DNA of 64,000 bases, from positions 1,718,501 through 1,782,500 of the forward strand of contig NZ_CP067129.1 of NCBI RefSeq assembly GCF_028553745.1, read 5' to 3'. The DNA is from Paracoccus seriniphilus (GTDB lineage Bacteria; Pseudomonadota; Alphaproteobacteria; Rhodobacterales; Rhodobacteraceae). Below are positions 7,445-17,339 of the stretch, in pieces. Numbering within the stretch: the stretch's first letter is position 1; each line of letters opens with the position of its first letter. The notes beneath the pieces are model-generated. The model saw only the letters and a list, made by a program, of their open reading frames with translations. It was not told the DNA's origin and did no database searches. Both the position numbers and the translations under genes were made by a program.

Positions 7445-9625
7445 ATGCAGGAACCGTCGATCACCCCGGAACTGATCGCCGCGCACGGGCTCAAGCCCGA
7501 GGAATATGATCGCATTCTGGACATTATTGGCCGAGAGCCCAGTTTTACCGAACTGGGCATCTTCAGCGCCATGTGGAACGAACATTGCTCGTATAAATCC
7601 TCGAAGAAATGGCTGCGCACCCTGCCGACCGAAGGGCCTCAGGTCATCTGCGGACCGGGTGAGAACGCCGGCGTGGTCGATATCGGCGATGGACAGGCCG
7701 TGGTCTTCAAGATGGAAAGCCACAACCACCCCTCTTATATCGAGCCCCACCAGGGCGCGGCGACCGGCATCGGCGGCATCCTGCGCGATGTCTTCACCAT
7801 GGGCGCCCGCCCGATTGCCGCTATGGATTCGCTGTCATTCGGACGCACCACCCACCCCAAGACCTCGCATCTGGTCAAGGGCGTGGTCGAAGGTATCGGC
7901 GCCTATGGCAACTGCTTTGGCGTGCCCAATGTCGGTGGCGAAGTGCGTTTTCACAAATCCTATGATGGCAACTGCCTCGTGAACGCCTTTGCGGCCGGCT
8001 TGGCCGATGCCGACAAGATATTCTACTCGGCGGCTTCAGGCGTGGGCATGCCGGTTGTCTATCTGGGTGCCAAGACCGGACGCGATGGCGTTGGCGGGGC
8101 CACCATGGCCTCGGCCGAATTCGACGACACGATCGAGGAAAAGCGCCCCACCGTTCAGGTCGGCGCGCCCTTCACCGAAAAATGCCTGCTGGAAGCCTGT
8201 CTGGAACTGATGGCCTCGGGTGCCGTGATCTCCATTCAGGACATGGGTGCAGCCGGTCTGACCTGCTCGGCCGTGGAAATGGGCGACAAGGGCGGTCTGG
8301 GCATCAAACTGCAACTTGATGCCGTGCCCCAGCGCGAAACCGACATGACCGCCTATGAAATGATGTTGTCGGAATCACAGGAACGCATGCTGATGGTGCT
8401 CAAGCCTGAAAAAGAGGCCGAAGCCCGCGCGATCTTTGAAAAATGGGATCTGGATTTCGCCATCGTTGGAGAGACCGTCGCCGAAGATCGTTTCCTGATC
8501 ATCCATGGCAATGATGTCAAAGCCGATCTGCCGCTGTCCAAGCTGGCCTCCAGCGCGCCGGAATATGACCGCCCCTGGGTCGAAACCCCGCCCGCTGGCG
8601 ACAACCCGACCCTGCCCGACATCCGCCCGATCGAGGCACTGAAGTCGCTGATCGGATCGCCCAATTATGCGCACAAGGCCTGGGTCTGGGAACAATACGA
8701 CACGCAGGTCGGGGCCGACACGATCCGCCGCCCCGGCATTGGCGCCGGCGTCGTGCGCGTGCATGGCACCAACAAGGCCCTGGCCTTCACCAGCGATGTC
8801 ACCCCGCGCTATGTCCGTGCCAATCCCTTTGAAGGCGGCAAACAGGCCGTCGCCGAGGCCTATCGCAATCTCTGCGCTGCCGGGGCCACGCCGCTGGCCA
8901 CAACCGACAACCTGAATTTCGGCAATCCGGAAAAGCCCGAAATCATGGGCCAGTTCGTCGGCGCGATCAAAGGCATTGGCGAAGCCTGCCGTGCCCTGGA
9001 CTTCCCCATCGTTTCCGGCAATGTCTCACTGTACAATGAAACCGATGGCACAGGCATCCTGCCGACCCCGACCATTGGCGGCGTGGGCCTGATCGAGGAT
9101 CTCGGCGGGCTGATCTCCGGCCTGCCCTCCGAAGGCGATCTGCTGCTGGTCATCGGCGCGACCGAGGGGCATCTTGGCCAATCGGCGCTGGCTTATGAAG
9201 CCTTCGGGATCGAAAGCGGTGATGCGCCCCATGTCGATCTGGATGCCGAAAGGAAGCATGGCAGCTTCCTGCGCGACAACCGCGAACACCTGACTGCGGC
9301 AACCGATCTTTCGGATGGCGGTCTGGCACTGGCCGCATTCGAAATGGCCGAATCCGCCGGCTTGGGCGTCACGTTGGACAGCGATCAGATCGCGCAGCTC
9401 TTCGGCGAAGATCAGGCCCGCTACCTTGTGGCCTGCACTCCGGCAGGTGCCAAAGCCCTGACGGCAGCAGCGCAAGCGGCAGGGGTGCCCCTTGCGACGG
9501 TTGGCCGGATTGGCGGTGACACGGTTTCACTGGGCGGCGATACGGCCCCGCTGCAAGCACTGTCCTCGCTCTATCGCACGGCCTTCGCGGATGCGATCAG
9601 GGGCGACATGCCCGACCACGCATGA
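7445..9625 (+). CDS. purL: Phosphoribosylformylglycinamidine synthase subunit PurL
   Basis: Small-type FGAM synthase (726 aa) that converts FGAR to FGAM in purine synthesis, working with PurS and PurQ (not in this window). Two AIRS/PurM-like halves are visible. Signature blocks include the N-terminal [12 protein letters not shown], the metal/ATP-binding ESHNHPS block and [10 protein letters not shown]. Its length fits the three-component enzyme rather than the fused 1300-aa form. Strong ribosome site (GGAAGGA). Its stop overlaps the ispDF start (ATGA), so it heads a coupled four-gene unit. Confidence 0.96.
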   Translation: MQEPSITPELIAAHGLKPEEYDRILDIIGREPSFTELGIFSAMWNEHCSYKSSKKWLRTLPTEGPQVICGPGENAGVVDIGDGQAVVFKMESHNHPSYIEPHQGAATGIGGILRDVFTMGARPIAAMDSLSFGRTTHPKTSHLVKGVVEGIGAYGNCFGVPNVGGEVRFHKSYDGNCLVNAFAAGLADADKIFYSAASGVGMPVVYLGAKTGRDGVGGATMASAEFDDTIEEKRPTVQVGAPFTEKCLLEACLELMASGAVISIQDMGAAGLTCSAVEMGDKGGLGIKLQLDAVPQRETDMTAYEMMLSESQERMLMVLKPEKEAEARAIFEKWDLDFAIVGETVAEDRFLIIHGNDVKADLPLSKLASSAPEYDRPWVETPPAGDNPTLPDIRPIEALKSLIGSPNYAHKAWVWEQYDTQVGADTIRRPGIGAGVVRVHGTNKALAFTSDVTPRYVRANPFEGGKQAVAEAYRNLCAAGATPLATTDNLNFGNPEKPEIMGQFVGAIKGIGEACRALDFPIVSGNVSLYNETDGTGILPTPTIGGVGLIEDLGGLISGLPSEGDLLLVIGATEGHLGQSALAYEAFGIESGDAPHVDLDAERKHGSFLRDNREHLTAATDLSDGGLALAAFEMAESAGLGVTLDSDQIAQLFGEDQARYLVACTPAGAKALTAAAQAAGVPLATVGRIGGDTVSLGGDTAPLQALSSLYRTAFADAIRGDMPDHA

Positions 9626-10770
9626 GCGTGACCCCGCCCACAGGCTTTGCCGCGATCATCACCGCGGCAGGTCGGGGCAGCCGCGCTGGCGGTGACCGCC
9701 CGAAACAATGGTGCCAGCTGGGTGATCGTCCCGTGCTGGCCCACACGCTGGCGGCATTTTCCGGCTTCGAGCGCGTGGTGCTGGTCGTGCATCCCGACGA
9801 CATGGCTCGGGCCATCGCCCTGACCTGCGGCTCCGTCACCATCGTCACCGGCGGTGACAGCCGCGCGGCCAGCGTCAGGGCGGCGCTGGAATCGCTGGAA
9901 CATAGCGACATCACCCATGTGCTGATCCATGACGGCGCGCGGCCCCTGGTCAGCGACGAGGTCATCAGCGGCGTCGTCATGGCCCTTTCTACAGGCGCAG
10001 AGGCCGCTGCACCGGCCGTTCCCGTGACGGATGCCCTCTGGCGCGGAGAGAACCAACGGGTGTGCGGGACGGCCTCGCGTGAAGGGCTGTATCGCGCCCA
10101 GACACCACAGGGTTTTGCCCTTGAAGCCATCTTGCAGGCCCATCGCAACCATCCGCAGGATGCAGCCGACGATGTCGAACTGGCACGCAGATCCGGGATC
10201 GAGGTTGCAATTACGCCCGGCGACGAGAACAATCTGAAAATCACCTATCCCGCAGATTTCGCGCGGGCAGAAAGACTGCTGAGAGGTCACATGGATATTC
10301 GTCTTGGCAATGGCTATGACGTCCACGCCTTCGGACCGGGCGATCATGTCTGGCTTTGCGGTGTGCAGATTCCCCATGATGCCGGTCTGGTTGGCCATTC
10401 CGACGCCGATGTCGGCATGCATGCCCTGACCGATGCGATCTATGGTGCGCTGGCCGAAGGCGATATCGGGCGCCATTTTCCGCCAAGCGATCCGCAATGG
10501 AAGGGTGCCGACAGCGCCATCTTCCTGCGCCACGCAGCCGAACTTGCCCGCAAGCGCGGATTTGCCTTCGGCAATGCCGATATCACCCTGATCTGCGAGG
10601 CCCCCAAGATCGGCCCCCATGCCGGTGCAATGCAGGATCGGCTGGCGGCAATCATGGATATTGATGCCTCGCGCATCAGCGTCAAGGCGACAACATCGGA
10701 ACGCCTGGGCTTTACCGGCCGCCGCGAAGGGATCGCCGCGATTGCGACGATCGCTCTCATCAAGGAATAA
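9622..10770 (+). CDS. ispDF: Bifunctional IspD/IspF enzyme of the MEP isoprenoid pathway
   Basis: Fusion protein of 382 aa. Residues 1 to about 222 are IspD (2-C-methylerythritol 4-phosphate cytidylyltransferase), with the nucleotide-binding [16 protein letters not shown] loop and the HDGARP block. Residues from about 224 are IspF (2,4-cyclodiphosphate synthase), beginning [11 protein letters not shown] with the metal-binding Asp and His, and with GHSDADVG further on. The fusion is typical of alphaproteobacteria. The start overlaps the purL stop by 4 nt, and pgpA follows after 3 nt. Confidence 0.95.
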   Translation: MSVTPPTGFAAIITAAGRGSRAGGDRPKQWCQLGDRPVLAHTLAAFSGFERVVLVVHPDDMARAIALTCGSVTIVTGGDSRAASVRAALESLEHSDITHVLIHDGARPLVSDEVISGVVMALSTGAEAAAPAVPVTDALWRGENQRVCGTASREGLYRAQTPQGFALEAILQAHRNHPQDAADDVELARRSGIEVAITPGDENNLKITYPADFARAERLLRGHMDIRLGNGYDVHAFGPGDHVWLCGVQIPHDAGLVGHSDADVGMHALTDAIYGALAEGDIGRHFPPSDPQWKGADSAIFLRHAAELARKRGFAFGNADITLICEAPKIGPHAGAMQDRLAAIMDIDASRISVKATTSERLGFTGRREGIAAIATIALIKE

Positions 10771-10773
10771 CGC

Positions 10774-11265
10774 ATGGATCGTCTGCTTTGCATCTGGTTC
10801 GGAGCCGGGCTTCTGAAACCCGCACCGGGCACCTGGGGATCGGCCGTCGCCGTGCTGCTGGGGCTGCTGTTGCACCGTATCGGGCATTTCCCGTTGCTGG
10901 CCGCCGCCACGGTGATCGTGACGATTGTCGGCTTCCGGGCCGTGCGCCGCCATACACAGGGCATGAGCGATCCCGACCGCAGCGAGATCGTCATTGACGA
11001 AGTGGCTGGACAATGGCTCGCCCTCTGCTTTCCCTCGGCCGCCTTCTTCTTCGCCCAAATACCCTCTGACACCTTCCCCTATCCCGGCTGGCTGGCCGCA
11101 TTCCTGTTCTTCCGCCTGTTCGACATCTGGAAGCCCTGGCTGGTCGGACGCGCCGATCGCAATGGCGGTGTTGACGGCGTGATGAAGGACGATCTCTGGG
11201 CCGGGCTCTTTGCCGGTATCGCCACGCTGCTGGCCGCCGCCTTTGCCCATCTGGTGCTGATGTGA
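10774..11265 (+). CDS. pgpA: Phosphatidylglycerophosphatase A
   Basis: Integral membrane phosphatase (163 aa) that dephosphorylates phosphatidylglycerophosphate to phosphatidylglycerol. The family motifs are present: the PAPGTWGS N-terminal block, EIVIDEVAGQW and FRLFDIWKPWLV, with several hydrophobic segments. It lies between ispDF and pncC in a tightly packed unit, and its stop overlaps the next gene's GTG start. Confidence 0.92.
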   Translation: MDRLLCIWFGAGLLKPAPGTWGSAVAVLLGLLLHRIGHFPLLAAATVIVTIVGFRAVRRHTQGMSDPDRSEIVIDEVAGQWLALCFPSAAFFFAQIPSDTFPYPGWLAAFLFFRLFDIWKPWLVGRADRNGGVDGVMKDDLWAGLFAGIATLLAAAFAHLVLM

Positions 11266-11741
11266 CCCTGGCAGCTCAGGTTCTGCAGGCGGCGCAGGCC
11301 CGCGGGGTGATGATCGCCACCGCCGAAAGCTGCACCGGCGGGCTGATCGCGGCCAGCCTGACCGAGATCCCCGGATCATCGGCAGTGGTCGATTGCGGCT
11401 TCATCACCTATTCCAATGCCGCCAAGCAACGGATGCTGGGCGTGGCCGCTGAAACCCTGCAGGCCCATGGCGCTGTCAGCATCGAGGTCGCCGCCGAAAT
11501 GGCGCAGGGTGCGCTACAGCGCTCTCAGGCCGGGCTGGCAGTCTCTGTCACGGGGATTGCAGGTCCGGGGGGGTCAGAGCACAAGCCCGAAGGCCGCGTC
11601 TGTTTCGGTCTGGCACAGGCATCGGGCACGACCACCAGCCTGGTGGAATTCGGGGCATTGGGCCGCGCGAATGTCCGTCAGGCCACGGTGGAACATGCGT
11701 TGCAGATGCTGCTGGACGCCATGACCGATGACCCCACCTAG
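11262..11741 (+). CDS. pncC: CinA C-terminal domain protein, nicotinamide-nucleotide amidohydrolase
   Basis: 159-aa stand-alone CinA C-terminal domain that deamidates nicotinamide mononucleotide in the pyridine nucleotide salvage cycle. The AESCTGGLI motif with the catalytic Ser and the VTGIAGPGG block are intact. The N-terminal CinA domain is absent, as in PncC proteins. GTG start in a GTGA overlap with pgpA. The stop is 3 nt from the convergent threonine aldolase gene. Confidence 0.9.
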   Translation: MTLAAQVLQAAQARGVMIATAESCTGGLIAASLTEIPGSSAVVDCGFITYSNAAKQRMLGVAAETLQAHGAVSIEVAAEMAQGALQRSQAGLAVSVTGIAGPGGSEHKPEGRVCFGLAQASGTTTSLVEFGALGRANVRQATVEHALQMLLDAMTDDPT

Positions 11742-11744
11742 CTG

Positions 11745-12791
11745 CTAGGTCTCACCGCACAAAATCGCCGTCAGGCCGTCAATATCGGACTGGGGCGTGT
11801 TCCATGATGTCACCAGCCGCACCGGAACCGGATCCAGTCTTTCCGCCGACGCATCTGGCCAAAGGTGATATTTCGCATCCGCCGCCACGGCACGCTGATG
11901 CGCCGCCAGTGGGATCTCGGCAAAGACGGCATTGCTTTCCACCGGGGCCAGCAGCCGCCCTCCGGCCCGCTGGACGCCCTCGGCCAGTCTGACCGCCGCA
12001 CAGTTCGCCCGACGCGCCAGATCCAGCCACAGGCCACTCTCGGACAGTGCCAGCATCTGCGCCGCCAGAAAGCGCTGTTTGGAAAAGACATGCCCCGACT
12101 GCTTGCGACGATAGTCAAAGCCTTCGGCGCGATCAGGATCAAAGAACAGCACCGCCTCTGCTGCCATGGCACCATTCTTGGTGCCACCAAAGCAAAGCGC
12201 ATCGACACCCGCGCGCCAGGTCACATCCGCCGGTGCAGCATCCAGCGAGGCCATCGCGTTGGCAAAACGTGCGCCATCCATATGGACGGGCAGTCCGGCG
12301 GCATGGCTGACCTCGCAGAGCGCGGCAACTTCGTCCGGCGAATAGACCGTGCCCAATTCCGTGGCATTGGTCAGCGACACCATGGCATTGCACCCGCCAT
12401 TCAGCCCCTCGCCTGCGCCGATACGGATTGCCTCTTTCAGCACATCGGGCCGCAGCTTGCCGGCATCCCCCGGAAGGGTGATCAGCTTGCCGCCGCCGGA
12501 AAAGAACTCGGGCGCGCCGCATTCGCTGGTTTCGATATGGGCATCACGGTGACAATAGATCCGGCCATATCCCGGAGACAGCTGGGCACAGACAAGCGCA
12601 TTTGCCGCCGTGCCGGTCGCCACGAAACGCACGATCGCCTCGGGCGCCTCGAAAACCTCGCGCAGAGCGGCCGTTGCGCGCGCCGTGACCGGATCGGCAC
12701 CATAACCCATCACCGCGCCATCGTTGCAGTCGACAAGCGCCTGCATGACGGCAGGATGCGCGCCATAGGCATTGTCCGAGGCGAAATTCAC
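11745..12791 (-). CDS. Low-specificity threonine aldolase / beta-eliminating lyase
   Basis: PLP-dependent fold-type I enzyme (348 aa) predicted to cleave L-threonine or allo-threonine to glycine and acetaldehyde. N-terminal FASDNAYGAHPAVM, the VHMDGARFANA block (PLP-binding Asp) and the CFGGTKNG block holding the Schiff-base lysine are visible. It starts in a 4-nt overlap with the YcgN-family gene. Substrate stereospecificity cannot be read from the sequence. Confidence 0.88.
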   Translation of the reverse strand: MNFASDNAYGAHPAVMQALVDCNDGAVMGYGADPVTARATAALREVFEAPEAIVRFVATGTAANALVCAQLSPGYGRIYCHRDAHIETSECGAPEFFSGGGKLITLPGDAGKLRPDVLKEAIRIGAGEGLNGGCNAMVSLTNATELGTVYSPDEVAALCEVSHAAGLPVHMDGARFANAMASLDAAPADVTWRAGVDALCFGGTKNGAMAAEAVLFFDPDRAEGFDYRRKQSGHVFSKQRFLAAQMLALSESGLWLDLARRANCAAVRLAEGVQRAGGRLLAPVESNAVFAEIPLAAHQRAVAADAKYHLWPDASAERLDPVPVRLVTSWNTPQSDIDGLTAILCGET

Positions 12792-13231
12792 GAAAGCTCC
12801 TCGATGATGTGGTCTTCCCAGTCCTCTTCGCTCACCTCGGCCTCGCTGACGGTCCAGCCGCGCACGCTGACCTTGGCGCTGTGAACCGTTTCGGGATCAC
12901 CCGAGATCAACGGATGCCATTTGTACAGGGGCCGCCCCTCATGACGCAGCCGATAGGCGCAGGTCGAAGGCAGCCACCAAGCGATTTCCTTCAGCTTTCC
13001 CGGTGTCAGCACAACACATTCAGGCACGAAATCATGTCGGTTTGCATAGGAACTGCATTGACAGCTGTGACCGTCAAGCAGCTTGCAGGCAACGCGGGTG
13101 AAGGCCAGTTCGCCGGTGTCCTCATATTCGATCTTGTTCAGGCAGCATTTGCCGCAACCGTCACAAAGAGCTTCCCATTCCTCGCGATCCAGCCGCGACA
13201 GAGGCAATTCCCAGAAACGTTCGCGCATCAC
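12788..13231 (-). CDS. YcgN/UPF0260-family cysteine-cluster protein
   Basis: Small cytoplasmic protein (147 aa) of unknown function. It has the conserved cysteine-rich CDGCGKCCLNKIEYEDTGE block and later cysteines spaced as in a Zn- or Fe-S-binding YkgJ-type cluster, plus the SCQCSSYANR and STCAYRL blocks. It lies in a coupled run with ribF and the threonine aldolase gene (4-nt overlaps on both sides). Metal binding is inferred from the cysteine pattern. Confidence 0.88.
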   Translation of the reverse strand: MMRERFWELPLSRLDREEWEALCDGCGKCCLNKIEYEDTGELAFTRVACKLLDGHSCQCSSYANRHDFVPECVVLTPGKLKEIAWWLPSTCAYRLRHEGRPLYKWHPLISGDPETVHSAKVSVRGWTVSEAEVSEEDWEDHIIEELS

Positions 13232-14157
13232 ACACCCGCCAGGATCATGCGTGCCTGATCGGCGTCATCCTCGATCTGCCGGATCAGGGCGTCCAGCGAG
13301 TCGAACCTGGCTTCGTCCCGCAGGAAATCGACCAGCGCAATGGACAGATGTTGCCCATACAGATCGCCCGAGAAATCGAAAAGATGCACCTCCAGATTGG
13401 GTTCGTTGCGCCCGAACATGGGCCGCACACCAAGGCTGGCGACCCCCTTGCAAGACAGCTGCGCCGAGCCGGTCAGCACATCGACCAGCACCGCATAGAC
13501 GCCCAGGCGCGGAAGATGCAGATCATCCAGCCGCATGTTGGCAGTGGGCCAGCCCAGCTCGCGTCCGCGCTTTTCGCCATGCACGACTTCGCCCTCGATG
13601 CGGTGCCAATGTCCCAGCATCCGTTCGGCATCGCGCGGCCGCCCCTCGGCGAGGGCGGCGCGAATGGCGGTCGAACTGTATTCCTGCCCTTCATGGCCGA
13701 CCAGCGGAACTGCGGTCACGCCGAAACCAAGCTGCGCCCCAAGTTCACGCAAGATCTCGACATTGCCCGAACGCTTGTGGCCAAAGCAGAAATCCTGCCC
13801 GACCGTCACATGGGCAACACCCAGACCATCGACCAGAACCTCGCGCGCAAAGGCCTCGGGCGTCAGACCGGCAATCACCGGACCGAACGGCAACTCATAC
13901 AGATGCTGAGCCCCCAGTCGCGCCAGTCGATTGGCGCGGGCCTCGGAGTTCATCAATCTGAAAGGCGGAGCGTCCGGCGCAAAGAACTGACGCGGATGCG
14001 GTTCAAAGGTCAGGATTCCCAGGGGCGCATCTGCAGCCTTGCGCGCGGCATCAATGACCGCGCGATGCCCCATGTGTACGCCGTCGAAATTACCCATGGC
14101 AACCGATGCGCCTCGGGCGTCAGCCGGTATCCCTGTCCAGTCGCGATGGATATGCAC
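13228..14157 (-). CDS. ribF: Bifunctional riboflavin kinase/FAD synthetase
   Basis: Makes FMN and FAD from riboflavin (309 aa). The N-terminal FAD synthetase (nucleotidyltransferase) domain has the GNFDGVHMGHRAV block with its HIGH-like motif and a YSSTAIR block. The C-terminal riboflavin kinase domain has GRELGWPTANM. It heads a three-gene unit with the YcgN protein and threonine aldolase. The gap to the MaoC gene upstream is 29 nt. Confidence 0.95.
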   Translation of the reverse strand: MHIHRDWTGIPADARGASVAMGNFDGVHMGHRAVIDAARKAADAPLGILTFEPHPRQFFAPDAPPFRLMNSEARANRLARLGAQHLYELPFGPVIAGLTPEAFAREVLVDGLGVAHVTVGQDFCFGHKRSGNVEILRELGAQLGFGVTAVPLVGHEGQEYSSTAIRAALAEGRPRDAERMLGHWHRIEGEVVHGEKRGRELGWPTANMRLDDLHLPRLGVYAVLVDVLTGSAQLSCKGVASLGVRPMFGRNEPNLEVHLFDFSGDLYGQHLSIALVDFLRDEARFDSLDALIRQIEDDADQARMILAGV

Positions 14158-14186
14158 TAGGCCCCCAATGGGGCGCAGCCGCCCCG

Positions 14187-14630
14187 TCAGTCGAACTTGC
14201 GGCTTGGGGCCAGCACGACCGCCTCGCCTTTTAGCACGACCGTATCGCCCACGAGACAGCGGGTTGCAAGCGTCACTCGTCTTTTCGCGTGATCGATTGT
14301 TTCGACTGTCACTTCTGCACGCACCATGTCACCGGGACGAACAGGCGCCATGAATTTCAGCGTCTGGCCCAGATAGACCGTGCCATGACCCGGCAGTTGC
14401 TCTCCGATCACGGCCGAAACAAGCCCCGCGGTCAGCATCCCATGGGCTATACGTCCCTCAAAGATGGTGTCCTGCGCATAGCTGTCATCCAGATGCACGG
14501 GATTGCGGTCAGTAGAAACCTCGGCAAACAGCTCGATATCGCGATCGGTGATCTGCTTTTGCAAATGACGCGTCATCCCGACCTCGAGATCCTCGATGAC
14601 GATCGTGCCACGGGGGAAATTGTCAAACAT
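14187..14630 (-). CDS. MaoC-family (R)-hydratase-like protein
   Basis: Hot-dog-fold protein (147 aa) of the MaoC/PhaJ type, which hydrates trans-2-enoyl-CoA to (R)-3-hydroxyacyl-CoA. The catalytic region reads FAEVSTDRNPVHLDDSYA, giving the Asp and His of the hydratase motif, followed by GRIAHGML. The ATG at 14630 is preferred over upstream in-frame ATGs because GGAAGAG precedes it. PhaJ enzymes can feed PHA synthase, and a PhaC-like gene lies 26 kb away, but that link is speculative. Confidence 0.85.
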   Translation of the reverse strand: MFDNFPRGTIVIEDLEVGMTRHLQKQITDRDIELFAEVSTDRNPVHLDDSYAQDTIFEGRIAHGMLTAGLVSAVIGEQLPGHGTVYLGQTLKFMAPVRPGDMVRAEVTVETIDHAKRRVTLATRCLVGDTVVLKGEAVVLAPSRKFD

Positions 14631-14771
14631 GGTCTCTTCCATCTGCTGCGCCGGGGTTATTCTGACATTCATGCTGCATAGCAGCATTCAATCCGTCGCG
14701 CAACAAAATATACACACACTACCAATCGGCGACATATTATTGCCGAACGAAATCCCACCCCCGACAACAGA

Positions 14772-14800
14772 AAAGGCCCGCTTGCAACAAGCGGGCCTTT
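14772..14800 (-). terminator. Intrinsic terminator after the HAD phosphatase gene
   Basis: Perfect 13-bp inverted repeat AAAGGCCCGCTTG/CAAGCGGGCCTTT with a 3-nt loop and a short T-run on the minus strand. It ends the carD-independent unit of inorganic pyrophosphatase and HAD phosphatase before the MaoC gene. Confidence 0.85.
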
Positions 14801-14822
14801 GGAAAATTCATTCAGAACAGGG

Positions 14823-15692
14823 TCAGCGCAGTCGCCCGATGCTGTATTCAGGATGCAATTGACGCGAGGCCAGCCATTCGCGCAGCAGCTCGGGGTCGGG
14901 GTTTTCGACATCATCGCCAAATGCCGCGGCAGCCAGGCCGCCGGTCACGAACAATGCGTCGATCCCCTCTTGCGCAGCGCCGCGAATGTCGGTGTTGATC
15001 CCGTCACCCACGGCCAGAATCCGCGAATTGTCGGTCAGATTCATCAGTCGCCGGGCACGCTCATAGATTGGCGGATGCGGCTTGCCGAAATAAAGCGACT
15101 CGCCGCCAAGTTCCTCATAGAATTCGGCCAGGGCACCGGCGCAGTAGATCCGCGTCTCGCCCATATCCACCACGACATCCGGATTGGCGCAAAGCAGCTT
15201 CAGCCCGCGCTCGCGCGCCAGCATGAAACGCGCGCGATAATCCTCGGGTGCCTCGTTGATCTCGTCAAAGGGGCCCGTCGCGACGATTCCCTCGGCTTCC
15301 TCAAGGGGGACGCGGGTCACATCGGGCTGGTCAGCCCATTCCTCGGGGACATCATTGAAGAAGCCGTCATCCTTCGCGGTGCCGATATGCCAGACCTTGC
15401 GCCCGACTGCTCCGGCAAACATGGCGTCCTGCGCGGCATCGCCCGAGCTGATCACCATGTCCCAAGTATCTCGCGGCACATTCATGCGATCAAGCTGGGC
15501 GATCACATATTGGTTCGGACGCGGCGCATTGGTCATCAACACGACGCGCCCGCCATTCTTGCGGAAGTCCTGCAATGCGGCGACGGCGGCGGCATAGGGC
15601 TGCTTGCCATTGTGCAGGCACCCCCAGAGATCGCAGAACAAGACGTCGTAATTCGTGCCGATCTGCGAAAGCGATTGAATGATCCGGGTCAT
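14823..15692 (-). CDS. TIGR01459-type HAD-IIA family hydrolase
   Basis: NagD-like phosphatase (289 aa) of unknown substrate. HAD motif I appears as FCDLWGCLHNG; the first Asp is kept, with Trp in place of the more usual third-position residue, as is characteristic of this alphaproteobacterial subfamily. LMTNAPRP is motif II, and GKPHPPIYERA and VGDGINTDIRGA are motifs III and IV. The start overlaps the pyrophosphatase stop, so the genes are coupled. A strong terminator follows. Confidence 0.88.
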   Translation of the reverse strand: MTRIIQSLSQIGTNYDVLFCDLWGCLHNGKQPYAAAVAALQDFRKNGGRVVLMTNAPRPNQYVIAQLDRMNVPRDTWDMVISSGDAAQDAMFAGAVGRKVWHIGTAKDDGFFNDVPEEWADQPDVTRVPLEEAEGIVATGPFDEINEAPEDYRARFMLARERGLKLLCANPDVVVDMGETRIYCAGALAEFYEELGGESLYFGKPHPPIYERARRLMNLTDNSRILAVGDGINTDIRGAAQEGIDALFVTGGLAAAAFGDDVENPDPELLREWLASRQLHPEYSIGRLR

Positions 15693-16609
15693 CAGATGGC
15701 CAATGCCGGCATGATCTGCTTCTTGCGGCTCAGCACACCGGGCAGGACAACGGTATCGCCAGAGACTGTCACGCCAAAGCTCTTCTCGGCGATCTGTTTG
15801 ACCAGATCATTGGGGATCAGCAGGGTCGCCTCTTCGTTCAGGATATCAATGATGAACAACAGAACCTCATCCGCGCCATCGGCACCGGCAACCACCGGCA
15901 TGGCCGCCATCAGGTTCGCCTTGCGGTCCAGCAGGACGCGCGGCGCGGTGGTTTCCAGAACCGAAACGCGCAGCTTCTTGCCACCCACCTCGAATTCCTT
16001 GCTGTCCATGCGCAGCAGATCTTCATCACTGAATTCGCTGACATCGGATTTCGCCGCGAACATCTCGGCAGCGAATTCCGGAATATCGACGCCCAGTTCC
16101 GCCGCCAGTTTCTCGGCAATGGCGCGATCATGGTCGGTGGTGGTCGGGCTGCGGAATTCCATCGTGTCGGACAGAATGCAGGTCAGCATCGCCCCTTTGA
16201 TCGCATCAGGCATCTGCGCCATGTCATCACCGATCAGGTCATGCATGATCGTGGCCGTGCAGGCCAGCGGGCGAATGGTAATATTGATCGGGCTGCGCGT
16301 CTTGATGCCGCCAACCAGCATGTGGTGGTCGATGATCTCGATCACATTGGCATCGTTGATCGATTTCGGAAGCTCGGCGGGATTGTTGGTGTCGACAATG
16401 ACGCAATCCTCGCCCTCGGCGACATCGCTGATGATCTCGGGCTTGTCCAGATTCCAGCGGGTCAGCATCCATGCTGCCTCGGTATTCGGCTCGCCCTGCA
16501 AGACGGCCTTTGCAGGCAACTTGCGGATTTCGTTAAGATACCAGGCCCAGACGATAGGAGAGCCGGTCGAATCTGTATCGGGGGCGGTATGTCCGAAGAC
16601 CTTGATCAT
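15692..16609 (-). CDS. ppaC: Manganese-dependent inorganic pyrophosphatase
   Basis: DHH-family (family II) pyrophosphatase (305 aa), hydrolysing PPi to phosphate in the cytoplasm. Metal-binding motifs are visible: GHTAPDTDS near the N-terminus, VDTNNP, and IEIIDHHML with the DHH motif. The C-terminal DHHA2 domain contains the RKKQ substrate-binding block near the end. Coupled to the HAD phosphatase gene downstream. The upstream carD terminator isolates it. Confidence 0.94.
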   Translation of the reverse strand: MIKVFGHTAPDTDSTGSPIVWAWYLNEIRKLPAKAVLQGEPNTEAAWMLTRWNLDKPEIISDVAEGEDCVIVDTNNPAELPKSINDANVIEIIDHHMLVGGIKTRSPINITIRPLACTATIMHDLIGDDMAQMPDAIKGAMLTCILSDTMEFRSPTTTDHDRAIAEKLAAELGVDIPEFAAEMFAAKSDVSEFSDEDLLRMDSKEFEVGGKKLRVSVLETTAPRVLLDRKANLMAAMPVVAGADGADEVLLFIIDILNEEATLLIPNDLVKQIAEKSFGVTVSGDTVVLPGVLSRKKQIMPALAI

Positions 16610-16710
16610 GTTGCACCTCTAAAGGGGTTCCGAAGTCGCGCGACTTATAGGCGCGGCAGGCCGTGATGTCCACGCGCCCCAAGCTTCGGCAACCCGGAGC
16701 TGCCATCAAA

Positions 16711-16731
16711 AAAGGCGCCCCTTTCGGGACG
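16711..16731 (-). terminator. Intrinsic terminator of carD
   Basis: GC-rich stem GGCGCCCC/GGGACGCC with a short loop (one mismatch). On the minus strand it is followed by a run of six T residues, just downstream of the carD stop. Confidence 0.75.
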
Positions 16732-16759
16732 CCCACAGCAACAGGATCCGAATGCCCTG

Positions 16760-17269
16760 TCAGGCCGCACGCGACAGCAGAACCTCTTCGACGCGCTTCT
16801 GGGCAGAACCTTCGTCAAGGCCGCTGACGGCAGCCACTTCGCGAGTCAGCCGGTCCAGCGCAGCTTCGTAAAGCTGACGTTCGGAATAGGATTGTTCACG
16901 CTGTTCATCATTGCGGTGCAGATCGCGCACCACTTCGGCGATCGACATCAGATCGCCGGAATTGATCTTCTGATCATATTCCTGGGCACGACGCGACCAC
17001 ATGGCCCGCTTGACCCGGGCCTTGCCCTTCAGGGTTTCCAGCGCACGGTCGATCAGATCAGGCGAGGACAAGCCGCGCATTCCGATTTCGCTGGCACGGG
17101 CCGTCGGCACGCGCAGCGTCATCTTGTCCTTTTCGAAAGAGATCACAAACATCTCCAGACGCAATCCTGCGACTTCCTGCTCTTCGATCGACACGATCTG
17201 GCCGACACCATGCGCAGGGTAGACAACAAAGTCGTCAGGACGAAATTCGCTTTTCTTGGCTTTGGACAT
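16760..17269 (-). CDS. carD: CarD-family transcription factor
   Basis: RNA polymerase-binding regulator (169 aa) that stabilises open promoter complexes, notably at rRNA promoters (CdnL/CarD family). N-terminal RNAP-interaction domain with DFVVYPAHGVGQIVSIEEQE, followed by the helical DNA-binding domain. The ribosome site is AGAGGAA. The gap upstream is unusually long and its proximal part can fold into a closed-stem structure, suggesting a regulated leader. Confidence 0.92.
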   Translation of the reverse strand: MSKAKKSEFRPDDFVVYPAHGVGQIVSIEEQEVAGLRLEMFVISFEKDKMTLRVPTARASEIGMRGLSSPDLIDRALETLKGKARVKRAMWSRRAQEYDQKINSGDLMSIAEVVRDLHRNDEQREQSYSERQLYEAALDRLTREVAAVSGLDEGSAQKRVEEVLLSRAA

Positions 17270-17282
17270 TCAGGCTTCCTCT

Positions 17283-17339
17283 AGGTGGCGCCCTGTCGAG
17301 GGCACAAAAGACCGTAAGCGGCACATGCCACCTGCGGTC
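17283..17339 (-). promoter_or_regulatory. Structured leader of carD
   Basis: A perfect 7-bp pair AGGTGGC (17283-17289)/GCCACCT (17327-17333) encloses a GCCCT/AGGGC tetraloop hairpin (17290-17303). An alternative 5-bp pair GACCG (17310-17314)/CGGTC (17335-17339) overlaps the outer stem. It begins 14 nt upstream of the carD start codon, so it would lie in the mRNA leader. No known riboswitch class is recognised. Confidence 0.35.

Noticed and set aside
9571..11379. 602-codon minus-strand open frame
   Set aside because: Antisense to the end of purL, ispDF and pgpA, all of which are clearly real on the plus strand.
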